From positions 130,871 through 194,870 of the forward strand of contig QKWP01000246.1 in the NCBI GenBank assembly GCA_003550325.1: a stretch of DNA of 64,000 bases, given 5' to 3'. This stretch comes from Gigaspora rosea. Lineage: Eukaryota; Glomeromycota; Glomeromycetes; Diversisporales; Gigasporaceae. The first letter of the stretch is position 1. Every line of letters begins with the position of its first letter. The notes below the pieces were generated by a model. It was not told the DNA's origin. It saw only the letters and a list, made by a program, of their open reading frames with translations, and did no database searches. Made by a program: the position numbers and the translations under genes. This document shows, in pieces, positions 12,651 to 23,295 of this stretch.

Positions 12651-13185
12651 CAGATCTACTTTAATCAAAACAATTAAATATATGCATACTTTCTATAGAT
12701 GACCAAAATAAGGTTTATATTATATCAAATTTTGTAAGTAATTTTTTTTTGTTAGTGCGAAGTAGATAGTTGGATAGATAAAATCTAGAGTTAACGACAT
12801 TTTTTTTCTAATAATCTGATGTGATTTGTGATTTCTGCATAAAAATTCGCAGACACGTGATTTTGAACCAATCATGGCACTAGGTGGCTTTTTCAAAAAT
12901 CGCAAAATTTGGCTTACACAACCACCTTCTGCATCTTAACAAAAAATTTACTTGCAAAATTTTCCATATAAGTTATAAGGCTCTTGCTAAAGTCGTCCGA
13001 ACGCTCACCCTTACCCTAATATCGAAAGTTAACTAATCGAAAAATGGAATGACGCGTCGCGATTTTTTCCGGCCAATAGAATTTAGCGCATATCATCACG
13101 TGTCTGAGAAATTTTATGTATGATTCAATAAAATTTGAATTAGATGAAAAGCGAACATATATATTGAATCTGACCGACATATTAA

Positions 13186-13968
13186 CCCTATAAGAAAAGT
13201 GGTACGGGTGGTGGTACGGGTTGGTGTCGGAAATGGCACGGATCTTGTGGCACGTGCAGGAACGTTTTACGGAATGGCACGGTAAAAATGGCACGGACAT
13301 TGCGGCAAAGGGTGGCACGTAATATCACGTCATATGAAATGGCACGTTCAGATGACACGTATGTGTACGTTACACACGTGTTGGCTCGTTTCGTGGAGGG
13401 CGAATGATCAGTAAAGGATTTTTTTTAAAAAAACAGTGCGATATCTCATGATATCACTAATGAAGCTTCCCTGCGTGTCTTAACTAGAGTCGCAGACATT
13501 AGAACATTAATTAACAAAAGACAGGGGTGTAGAGTGACGTATTGACGTCACTACCTCAATTTTTATATGACGTAAGAGTGACGTAGTGACGCCACTACCT
13601 CAGACCTTTCAAATGTTTGCAGCTATAGTCTTAACAAAAAAAAATTCCTTACAAAATTTTGCTTCATATGCAGTTAGCTTGTTCATCTTATTTTGATTAC
13701 TTATGTAAATTTATGGTTTAATAGTTAATCCACATCGTTATCGCGGTGGCACGTGAATTACGTTCATTACCCGTGCCAAATCCCGTGGCGATCGACTAGT
13801 AAACTGCTGCAAAACCCGTGCCATTTACGGTCCAATTGGCACGGGCACACGGTCCCTCACGGTCCACTAAATCCGAACCAACTCGGGCCATACACGTACA
13901 AATCCGAACCTTGACCCGTGCCTATCCGATTCCATCCCGTGCCTATATGGTACATTTTTCTTATAGGG
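13186..13968. mobile_element. PIF/Harbinger-like non-autonomous element
   Basis: A 783-bp element with TIRs beginning CCCTATAAGAAAA. It is flanked by a 3-bp TAA duplication (13183-13185 and 13969-13971). The paralogous spacer near 59150 has the uninterrupted site ACATTAAGAATTT, which is direct empty-site evidence. The interior is packed with TGGCACGG/CCGTGCCA motifs in both orientations and GTGACGT motifs at about 13533-13600. Its relatively high GC differs from the surroundings. No transposase is present. The superfamily follows from the TAA/TTA target and TIR style only. Confidence 0.8.
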
Positions 13969-13971
13969 TAA

Positions 13972-14988
13972 GAAATTAAATTTCACCATTCGGGCCACAA
14001 TTAAATATAACGTCAATGGTCGCTATTTTGAGAATGAAAGAATCCGTTTATGAATCATAATTGCCAAGTGAGGCATAAGAGAATAAGTTCTTGATTTCCC
14101 TCCCCAGTTTGTTTAATTTGGTGAATTACATTACTTGTGAACTATTTGACATATATAGAATTAGTCCATATAATTATCTATTTTGAACAAAATTTAACTT
14201 ATAATCACTATTATTTTCTGTTCGTCAATTTGTATTGCATTTTCTTTTGTTCTTCGAAGTCAGTAGTGATTTTTTTTTATTCAAAAAAAATTTTTAGCAT
14301 ACTTTTGTAAATTCGATATGATAGACTATTTATAAATTTATTGTGAATTTATTTTAATATGAGTTTTATTTTGCTAAAATAATTTCGATAATCGGGATTG
14401 CTAATTAAAGTTTGTACATGGTATGGCTTAAACTTTATATGATTACTTTGGTGGGAGCTAAGCATCGATTAAATTCTTTATAAGTATTCCACTTCGCTTC
14501 AGCTAAATAATTCATTAAGTTATCCCCTTATTATAATATTGTCGTCCTTCAAGAGTATCTTTTACATTTTTATCAATCGTTTTGTTCATGCGAAAATGAA
14601 TTTCAAGTGCAGTATTTTAGTTTTACGAATCTAAAATTTTTTCCACGTAGATTATATGAAAATTTGTTGCTCACGTATTTTTGAAAACAGCTGTAACAAT
14701 AAAATTTGAATCTTAGAAAATCTCATTTCAGGATAGAGTGAACATTCTAATTACTATGTAAATCAAACGAAGCGTGGTCATCAGTCATCTGTATAATTAT
14801 TATTATTATTGTTACATTAATGTTTATAAGATGGTCTGTAACAAAATGCATGAAACTCTAGTAGCTATATATGAAAATTTGTTGCTCACGTATTTTTGAA
14901 TACAGCTGCAACAAATAAAAATTTGAATCTAAGAAAATTACATTTCAGGATTGGATGAAGATTCTGTTTACTATGTAACGATAATAAA

Positions 14989-15025
<37 letters not shown>

Positions 15026-15533
15026 GTATTACATTAATTAATGTTTATAATGATGATCTGTAATAAAATGCATGAAACTCTAGTAGCTATAAAATTTTGC
15101 CCATTTTTCGGTTTATAATTTTTTCTTGGCGTAATAAACTATGTACACATTATCATTTATCTTAATTATAAGTTCGTTTTATTTGTTAGAATGCTTTTTA
15201 CTAATTAAAATTTAGTTCTTAGCACATTTGACCCATTTATCAAATCGCTTGAGCGCGCACTTAGTCGGCCGATTAAAGAATCATTTATTTTAAAACGACA
15301 TTTAGAAAAATCGGATAATTATAGAATTTGGATTATATTAAATTATCTTATAAGAAAATTATAATTACTATTTAATTAATAAATTCAATGTTAAATGATA
15401 TTTATCGAACTGATAAGATCCTAAGGTTTATGAGTTGCAATTTATTTATTTGATTGTGGGGTTTATAGCTGGGCTAGCTTAACTACATTGGCAATAATGC
15501 GCATATAGAAATCACCAATTAATAGTAATATCT
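13972..15533. other. F-box block spacer between B and C
   Basis: No gene is seen. The spacer is homologous to 59157-59493 plus 63668-64000 (left part) and to 52390-52616 plus 53965-54148 (right part). It therefore belongs to the duplicated higher-order unit. It contains a 215-bp tandem duplication and an (AAT)n tract near 14995-15025. Confidence 0.65.
14654..15085. repeat. 215-bp tandem duplication in the spacer
   Basis: Two copies with a period of about 215 bp start with ATGAAAATTTGTTGCTCACG at 14656 and 14871. Both end with CATGAAACTCTAGTAGCTAT. A trinucleotide AAT/ATT tract has expanded in the second copy. Confidence 0.8.
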
Positions 15534-17020
15534 TCATATGGTCAACACAACATATGCTTCCACTTCCTTTCTAATATTATTATCTAGTATTGATGGATCG
15601 TCTAAACCCACGTAATTCGAAGTTTCTTTCGTACGCAAATCGATTAACGCTTTAGTATTTTTCTCGTTGTCAAGTTTCTCGATTATCAATTTTCTTAAAG
15701 GTGAATTACATGATTGAGAAAAATATCAATGTATGTTTCTAACCATTTATTTACTAAGTCAAGATATTGCAATGTTAACGATAAAATTTCTGCAAACTTC
15801 ACAACTCTTTTTTTCATTTCTTCTTCTGGTATGTCGTCAACATTGCATGTTAAGTGAGAAATTGAAGTTTTTGTAAATTACCAATAGCTTCTATAAGTTG
15901 TGTGGAAAATCCAATATCCGTAATGTTGAAGTATGTAATGTTTGGACAAAAGGACTTAAGCGCATTTAGTAATAATGAATCTTCCTGGATTTGCTCACAT
16001 CTTGATTCAACTTTTAATCGTTGTAGTGATATTCCACTCTTTTTTAAAACTAATGCCATCTCCCGTGTTTCATTTGTGTAATCAACTATCTCTAAGGTTT
16101 TGATTTTATTATAATCCAACATTTTCAACGCATTTATAATCACAATAAGTCCTAAGACGAAGTGTTTCTAAATTTTTACAATTTTTAAGTACTTCGAACT
16201 CTTCGCTACAATCACAAATTTCTACTATAATTTCTTGTAATTAGTTTTGTTGACTCTCTAAAGCTGAAATTATGCCGAAATGTTTGGTAAAAGTATGTTC
16301 TTCTATAACTATGCCGAATAGCTTAAGTTGCTTTTGTGATTTAATAATGTACATAAGAGCATGAATTAATTGTAACTTATCATATTTATCATATTCATAT
16401 CCGTAAATTTAAATTCAAATCCATAAAATTCTAATGCGCTAATTTTCGTAGTATGTTTTGGCAAAACCCTTAAAAATGCAATAGCACTTTCAATATTGAC
16501 TAATGATATTTCACCCAAAGATAGATGTTGGAGTCGTGAGAAAAATGACTCATTTCGTCCTAATGAGCTAAAGATCTTCTCTGGCATTATCATAATAGAA
16601 CCACGAAAGCTTACAACTAATTTATGTAAAGTGGCACCACTTTCGATAAATAATTTGAGTAGCGATGGATAATCATTTTGCTCAAAATAATCGAGATGCT
16701 TCATTGTCTAACCATACGTTCAAAACGATCTAGATCAAGAACCTTCAAAAACTTTGCATAAACAAATAGTGTTTTGGAAATTTTCTCATTTAACTCACAT
16801 TCTTTTAGAGTGTCTTCACTAAAAGATGAAAAATATTTAGGAATAATTGAATAATTTTCATCGAACGAAAATGGATCTTTCCAACGAATAGGTATTGCAA
16901 TTTTGCACCAATATCGGCTCACAAGAGCGCATGAGTATAAGGAATCAATTTCGTTATTCAAATTATTAAGAATTTTTCCATTAATTCGGGCATGTCGCCC
17001 ATAAGTAGTTTCGATGCCAT
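15534..17020 (-). pseudogene. F-box/LRR pseudogene C
   Basis: A more distant F-box/LRR paralogue. It starts at the ATG at 17020 (MASKLLMGDMPELMEK), then a 1-bp deletion in the F-box shifts the frame. SLYSCALVSRYWCKIAIPIRW is open in the next frame (16961-16701). The following segments are 16704-16366 (LLKLFIESGATLHKLVVSF) and 16143-15850 (ALKSFCPNITYFNI). The N-terminal region between the F-box and the first LRR is shorter than in E and F. The tail EAYVVLTI with a stop at 15536-15534 is also shorter. Several frameshifts make it inactive. Its best match in the window is G (54149-55505). Confidence 0.85.
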
Positions 17021-17853
17021 GAATAGAAAGATTCTTTAGAAAGAAGTTAGAGAAAGAAGTTAAAATACGTTATGTTTATGCAGCGTGACCTATAAATGCA
17101 TCAATCAGATGAACTACAATCAAACAATTGATCAGGTGGTCAAACCTTTTTGATATTTCGTGAAATATTTTGGACTAAATTTATTGATTAACAACTAAAC
17201 ACAATTCATTATTAGTCAATAATATAAAGGAATTAGCCATGGTGAGCATCATTATCTCTACGATCAATCAATCGATCAATGTGCATTGTCTACAATTACA
17301 TAATTTACCATTCTAGCGTACTCCTAAAAAAATTACGTAACAATCTTAAATTTCTCTGAATAACTTCTCTTCGTTGTATATTAAAAATACTATTTCAAAA
17401 ATTATTTTATACTATAATTTAAACGTAACTTCGAATCAGAGCGTAAAAATACCAACTCATTTGCAAAAGTATCATTTTGATTCACAATACATATATTATG
17501 AATTCGATTACATAGCTAAATATATATAAATGCTGTATTAGAATACTATACATATAAAAAAAATAATCATTGTTTTGTCTTGTAATTACAATGCAGCAAT
17601 TCGTAATGACAGCAACGTCAGAAAAATAACAAGATATAAATAATATTGGAGATTGTTAGTAGTGAAAGATTTTTTGCGAAAAGCCTGTTTGATTTAAAAC
17701 CAGAAATTGTTAGACTTAAAATTTTTTTTTATATGTGTGTTAAAGCGTTCTGCTTTGATCCAACTTTTTTAATTAGTTTACCTGATACTTAATTGTCAAA
17801 CTTAAAATTAAAAATGAATGATTTTATGACAATAATATGAAAATAGTAAGTTT

Positions 17854-17985
17854 ATGAAAAAAATAAAAGTAAATAGAATTAACCCTACAAGTGAATTGAA
17901 AAAGCAACTTATGTCATTAGCAACTGCCTATATATTGCATGATGGGGTAATAGTAATTAAAGTAAGAGAATTTGTATTTTTTTAA
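17854..17985 (+). CDS. possible 43-codon ORF or exon fragment
   Basis: An ATG-initiated frame (MKKIKVNRINP..) continues through TSELKKQLMSLATAYILHDG to a TAA at 17983. The composition is protein-like (amphipathic, few low-complexity runs), unlike the surroundings. A GTAAGAG at 17962 just after GVIVIK could be a splice donor, which would make this an exon. I recognise no family. It may be chance. Confidence 0.2.
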   Translation: MKKIKVNRINPTSELKKQLMSLATAYILHDGVIVIKVREFVFF

Positions 17986-18040
17986 GCATTAATTTCTTAT
18001 AAATAAGCGGTTTATAAAAATGAATTATTCCAAAAACCAA

Positions 18041-18190
18041 TATATCTAATATATATAATATTATTAATTTTGTCTATTAGTAATCATAGCAACAATTCTA
18101 CAATTTAATATATCTAATATATATAATATTATTAATTTTGTCTATTAGTAATCATAGCAACAATTCTGCAATTTAATATATCTAATATTT
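18041..18190. repeat. 68-bp tandem repeat
   Basis: Two full copies (18041-18108, 18109-18176) and the start of a third, each beginning TATATCTAATATATATAATA. They are almost identical (CTACAA against CTGCAA). The unit length matches the unrelated duplication at 7667 by coincidence. Confidence 0.88.
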
Positions 18191-19370
18191 TAAATTCAGA
18201 AAATTGGTCATTAAATAAGGTAATTTTGATTATGTATATCAGATATCATTGTTGGCCCATGATCTTAAATGACTTATATGACGTCATAGGTCATTTTGTC
18301 ATAAAAAAGAGTGATATGGCTTATGACCTTATCAGTTATTTTAATATAGTAAGAATCATAGTAATAATTTTTTATTAGTATTTAATATGACCAGATGATT
18401 ATGAAAAAAGTCATATGATTATCTGACCATGGTCATAAAGGAAAATAAATGTATGACATAGGTCATTACCCAATACTGATGTTTATTGTTATACCCAATT
18501 TTTGGTTTATAATTTAACAGTTCGCTATACTGGTTGGTGAATTTTTTCTTAGTAAAAAAAATAGCTTTATACAATTTAATAATTTATTAACTATTTTAAA
18601 AAAAATTACTTATTTATTAAATATTCAAAGCATATTTCTTGACTCACCTAATCCATTTTGCTTATCCCACTCTAAAATAAAAAAATTACTATTGTTCTTG
18701 ACCTATATTATGATAAGAAAATAACTATAACCCTAATGTTGCCTGTCAAATAAATTTGGATCAAATTATAAACAATTTTATATCTTTAGCATTAGTGTAT
18801 TTTTGTTGATTTTATTATTGCAATTAATTATCACTTAGAATATATTTACAACATTAAAATATTTTAAATCTCAAATATTAATTTTTTAATGCTCTAATAT
18901 TATTAGTTTTCTAATAATTCAAAAATTTTTTAACTACAATAATCATTTGGCCTTAAGGGTAGAGTGTATGTCAATCTTTCAATAATAGTAAAATCGTCAT
19001 ATTATATAGCACAGCATACAAAAACTTACTACTATAGTTAAATAAAATGCATTTTGTTTATATCAAAAAAAAACATATTTATGGTATTTTCAATATCTGA
19101 CTTTTTATTTCAAAGCAAAGAATTTAATATTATATTTAATTTTTAACAAAATATGTCAAGAAGTTAGTAATAGTTGTGACAGAAAATTTTTTTACAATGG
19201 ACAAAACAAGTTAAAACTGGTTTTTGATAGTAAATAAAATATCTGGAATATTCAATAACATATTAGCAGGGTTGGCAATGGACTATGTCTATTAAAAATA
19301 AATTTGCCAATGGACCTAAATAGACCAATAATACTATAATCCATTGATCTATTGGTCCATTGGTTTATTT

Positions 19371-19484
19371 TGACAAAAATCATTTTTATACTAAATTACT
19401 ATAATTCAGAATTAACTTTTAGTATTTTGACAAAAATTGTTTTTATACTAATTTACTGGAATTCAGAATTAACTTTTAGTTTAA
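19371..19484. repeat. 57-bp tandem duplication
   Basis: Two copies start with TGACAAAAAT at 19371 and 19428, and both contain AATTCAGAATTAACTTTTAG. The apparent ORF at 19352-19558 is produced by this repeat because 57 is a multiple of three. It is not a gene. Confidence 0.8.
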
Positions 19485-20042
19485 AATTCTTTAATTTGAT
19501 ATTACCAATTATAATTATGCTTAAAATTGTTATAATATATATTCCAATTGTTATATAAAATTTAATATGACTTTTAAATTTAAAAATAAAACAATCAACA
19601 TATATAAATACAGTTATTACCAAATTTGGAGGTCAGCTAAAGTTTTGAAAAATTCTAATTTAATGTTTACTTAATATTAAAGTTAGAGTCAGGCCCATTT
19701 TGAGTTTATATTTAAGAGTGATATAGGTAAAATTGCCTACTGACATTTTTTATTAATGCACCAAAGTAGGTTTAGACTACTGTTTCTTGAGTTTTTCGTA
19801 TTTTTCTCTTTTTTCACTTGCTTTGTGATCCGAGTTCATCAAATTTTCTAATGATCATTAAAAACTCACTTCACTTTAGCCTATCTCCAAATTTGGATCA
19901 TTATGATTGCATATTATTTAGGGGACCGTTAAAGCCAGGTACATTTATATATTTTTTATTATTTAATTAAAATTAGGGTAATGGTTAGTTAGGAGGTATT
20001 CAGGTTTTCTTATAGATAAAATTGCCTCCCTGACATTTTTTA

Positions 20043-20698
20043 TTAATGCTCCAAGATAGGTTTAGACTCCTTTTTAACTCCAATTCCTTCATTATAACAA
20101 TATCCAACATTAAATGTTCCACTAGCGTTATCCATCTCTACAGATTTTTGATAATAAATGAATGCTATATGTTCATCTTTTTCCACTCCAATTCCTTCAT
20201 CATAACAGTATCCAACATTATATATTCCAATAGCATGTCCCATCTCTGCAGATTTTGATAATAAATGAATGCTTGAAGTTCATCGTTTTCAACTCCAATT
20301 CCTTTCCGTAACAATAACCAAGATTACTCATTACAAGAACATGGCCCATCTCTACAGATTTTTGATAATAAATAAATGTCTTATGATCATCTTTTTCAAT
20401 TCCGATTCCATTTTGATAACAATATCCAACACTACATGTTCCACTATCGTCACCCATCTCTGCAGATTTTTGAGATTTTTGATAATAAATGAATGCCTTA
20501 TGTTCACCCATTTCCACCCTTGCCATAATGATAGCAACTTGCAAGAACTAATTGAATCGTAGGATTGGGTTGATGATCTAAGCAAAAATCGATAAAATTA
20601 ACTGGAATTTGCTTCTTCTTTAATAGAAATTGTTCTAAGGTCTCAAGAATTGAACTAGAATGTTTGCCTTTCAATTTTTCTTCATTATAAAAAATAAG
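20043..20698 (-). pseudogene. Sel1-repeat protein remnant, 3' part
   Basis: Minus-strand sequence resembles the C-terminal extension of Rhizophagus Sel1-repeat (often kinase-Sel1) proteins. A linker reads FYNEEKLKGKHSSSILETLE, then PVNFIDFCLDHQPNPTIQLV and LASCYHYGKG. About four Sel1 units follow, with motifs KAFIYYQKS, SVGYCYQNGIGIEKDDH, IYNVGYCYDEGIGVEKDEH and TFNVGYCYNEGIGV. The stop is at 20045-20043. At least two frameshifts (about 20525 and about 20260) and an in-frame stop at about 20700 interrupt it, and no kinase domain is found upstream. Intact family members are thought to be protein-interaction scaffolds. This copy looks dead, although the last 66 codons are open. Confidence 0.8.
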
Positions 20699-20764
20699 TC
20701 AACTAAAGCTATTAATTCAAGCGAGCAATATAATTTTACATTCTATAAATCAAATATAGGCACA

Positions 20765-20995
20765 TCCAAAGAAAAAAAAGGCATTTTAAATCTCTGAAGA
20801 TGGTGATTCCAAAGAATAATTGTCTGACAATAATGAAAAAAGGTATTTGAGTAACATCTGAAAACTGTTGAAGCCTGCGTTTCAAGTGAACAGTGCAATC
20901 TTTAAGTCTATTATGAATAAGATGTAAGCGCACCCAAGGATGAAGGAAATGTATTTGAGTGGTATTTGAAATCTGCTGAAATCAGCAATTCAAGG
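20765..20995 (+). pseudogene. short Sel1-repeat relic, opposite strand
   Basis: The plus strand shows decayed Sel1 fragments in several frames. The clearest is GNVFEWYLKSAE near 20949-20985. They resemble the relic at 6015-6365 and point away from the minus-strand copy just left of it. The pieces are too short to give a domain count. Confidence 0.5.
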
Positions 20996-20999
20996 GTAT

Positions 21000-21653
21000 A
21001 AAAACAACCAAGAATGAAAAAAAACATGCAGGTCAATAGAGTATGAAAAGATCCGTATGTATAAAAGTTCAATATACCAATTTAAAATCCGTACCATTTG
21101 ATTTAGGTGTTATATCTATCGCTAGGATCAGAAATTAATGCTGATTGGTATGATATTTAAAATAGATACAGTGCACCCAGTACCCCGAACAATATTAATC
21201 GAGGTCATATTTGAAAAATAGATCATTAATTCTGGTCACCAACGCAATACTAATCCGTTGTAATTTCATCTCATAGATTTTTTTTTAAGATGTGAAAATT
21301 AAAAAAAAACACACACACCGTAAAACATAACTCGAGGCTTGCACGAGTGCTGTAAAAACAAGCCTGATTCGTGATTTAGCCATCTAAAAATCCATACCAT
21401 ATTGATCTGGTAAGTGCACCCATAACATAATTCTTATCACCTAAAAAATTCGATGTTAATCTAATTAATAATGTTCTAAAGTTTTTAAGTTATGAATGAA
21501 TTTATTATGTTTACGGCCCACATTTGCGATTTGGAGCAGCTTTATTATATTCTAGATTTTGATTTTGGCGTTTTTAAAATTTGGCCAACTTAATACATTG
21601 ACAATTGACACATAAAATAGCACATATCCACAAATAAAGAGAATTTATAAGAG
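21000..21653. other. 3' flank of gene E
   Basis: Non-coding. From about 21270 it is collinear with the flanks at 10490-11030 and 56700-57210. A shared landmark is GATTTAGCCATCTAAAAATCC near 21382. This shows that gene E was duplicated with its flanks. Confidence 0.6.
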
Positions 21654-23210
21654 TTAGTAATTAACAACAATACGTTCACGTGGTAGCAAAGCAACATTTG
21701 TAACATGTGCTTCAACCTCTTTTCTAAAATTTTCATCTAAATCTGAATAATATCTGCATATACCAACATAATTCAAAGCCTTGTTTCGTATACAGAATTC
21801 GATTAACGCTCTAGTATGTTTCTCGTCATTAAGGCGATAGATTAACAGTTTTTTTAAAGGTGCATTGCAATGACTGAGGAGAATGTCTATACATGGTTGC
21901 CAATTTTCTCCTAAGTCAAGATATTGCAATGTTAACGGCAACATTTCTGCAAATTGAATAACATGTACTTTCAGCTCTTCTTCTTGAATATTGTCGTCAA
22001 CAAAGCACCATAGCCATAGCGAGAGAAATTGAAGCTTTTGTAAGCTACCAATAAGTTCTAAGAGTTGTATAGAAAACTCAATATTAGAAATATAGAGATA
22101 TGTAATGTTTGGGCAGAAGGACTTAAGTGCTTCTAGAAAAAACAATTCTTCATGACTATCTTCTCCATAATTTGCCGGTTCAAAACTTAATTGTTGTAGT
22201 AATAAACCAGAATTTTCTAAAATTAATGGTATAGTCTGCACATCAATCAGGCAATCAAATACCTCCAAAGTGCTGATTTTACAATCTAATAAATTCAACA
22301 GCTCTGAACTACAATTAAAAACACGAAGCGTTTCTAAATTTTTGCAATCTTTAAGTACCTCGAACTCTTTGTTATAAGTACAATTATTTATTCTAACTTC
22401 TTGTAAAGAGTTTTTTTGACACTCTAAAGCCGAAATGATGCCATAAAATTCTGTAGGATGATCTTCTCCAACTAAGTTAAACTGTTTAAGTTGCTCTTGT
22501 GATTTAATAATTCGTATAATAGCATGAAATAAAGAATGAAATAATCGTGATTCAAAATTAGAATAAATTACAAGATTCAGAGAACTAATTGACGTAATAT
22601 TTTTTGCTAAAACCTTTAAGAATATAGTAATATTTTCAATGTTGAATTCTGGCATTACTGACAAAGATAAATGTTGTAATCTTGAGAAAAGTAGCTCATT
22701 ACGTCCTATTGAATAAAAGATCTCTGGCTTAAATTCAAACGATTCCGAAAACGATATGTCTAATTTATGTAAAACGGCGCCACTTTCAAATAATAACTTT
22801 AATAGTAAGTTAATTACAACATTCACTAATGCATCGAAATATGTTTTTGATGATATCAGTTTAACAAGATTGAGATTGGTCCATTCTCTAGCTTTAGATT
22901 CCAAATCAGATAGATTAAGGTCCTTTAAAAATTTTGCATAATTAAATAGTTTTCTGGAAATTTTCAAATTTATCCCATATTCTTTTAAAATGTATATTTT
23001 GTCTTCATCAAAGGATGAAAAATATTCAGAAATGAATATGGGTTTTTTATTTAATGGAAATGGATTTTGCCAAAGAATAGGTATTGCCATTTTGCACCAA
23101 TGTCGTTTTACAAGAGCGCACGAGTATAAGGAATTAGGATCATTCTTTAGATTATTAAGAATATTCTCCATTAATTCGGGCATATCGCCCATGAATATTT
23201 TAGATGCCAT
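21654..23210 (-). CDS. F-box/LRR-like protein E, intact, 518 aa
   Basis: A single open exon. I take the ATG at 23210 (MASKIFMGDMPELMENILNN), conserved in paralogues B and F; the two codons before it start with GTG. Residues ~5-50 form an F-box (MPELMENIL, LYSCALVKRHWCKMAIPILW). The rest is leucine-rich with irregular LRRs, for example LQHLSLSVMPEF, ISSLNLVIYS, LETLRVFNCSS, ITYLYISNIEF, LQFLSLWLW and LQYLDLG. No transmembrane segment or signal peptide is seen. By family knowledge it should dock to Skp1 in an SCF ubiquitin ligase and recruit targets with the LRRs; the targets are unknown. About 106 residues near the C-terminus are identical to F while the middle differs. The upstream promoter core is now 3.8 kb or more away because of inserted elements. 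Confidence 0.9.
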   Translation of the reverse strand: MASKIFMGDMPELMENILNNLKNDPNSLYSCALVKRHWCKMAIPILWQNPFPLNKKPIFISEYFSSFDEDKIYILKEYGINLKISRKLFNYAKFLKDLNLSDLESKAREWTNLNLVKLISSKTYFDALVNVVINLLLKLLFESGAVLHKLDISFSESFEFKPEIFYSIGRNELLFSRLQHLSLSVMPEFNIENITIFLKVLAKNITSISSLNLVIYSNFESRLFHSLFHAIIRIIKSQEQLKQFNLVGEDHPTEFYGIISALECQKNSLQEVRINNCTYNKEFEVLKDCKNLETLRVFNCSSELLNLLDCKISTLEVFDCLIDVQTIPLILENSGLLLQQLSFEPANYGEDSHEELFFLEALKSFCPNITYLYISNIEFSIQLLELIGSLQKLQFLSLWLWCFVDDNIQEEELKVHVIQFAEMLPLTLQYLDLGENWQPCIDILLSHCNAPLKKLLIYRLNDEKHTRALIEFCIRNKALNYVGICRYYSDLDENFRKEVEAHVTNVALLPRERIVVNY

Positions 23211-23295
23211 AAGCACTTTACGTATTACAGTATTAACGTAATGGGAAAAGAATATTTTCGTACGTACGTACGTAGATCTTTATTTTGATATTGTA

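Larger units (their letters stand above)
17021..20042. other. intergenic, repeat-containing
   Basis: No long gene is visible. It contains a possible 43-codon ORF at 17854, a 68-bp tandem repeat at 18041, palindromic GACCATGGTCAT/GTCATAGGTCAT motifs at 18280-18475, a 57-bp tandem repeat at 19371, and a short direct repeat (about 19725-19785 and about 20015-20070) around AAAATTGCCT..TGACATTTTTTATT. The second copy of that repeat is the 3' end of the Sel1 gene remnant. Confidence 0.4.

Noticed and set aside
13016-13318. 100-codon minus-strand ORF
   Set aside because: It runs across the left border and the TGGCACGG repeats of the Harbinger-like element; no conserved domain.
19352-19558. 68-codon plus-strand ORF
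   Set aside because: Created by the 57-bp duplication, which preserves frame.
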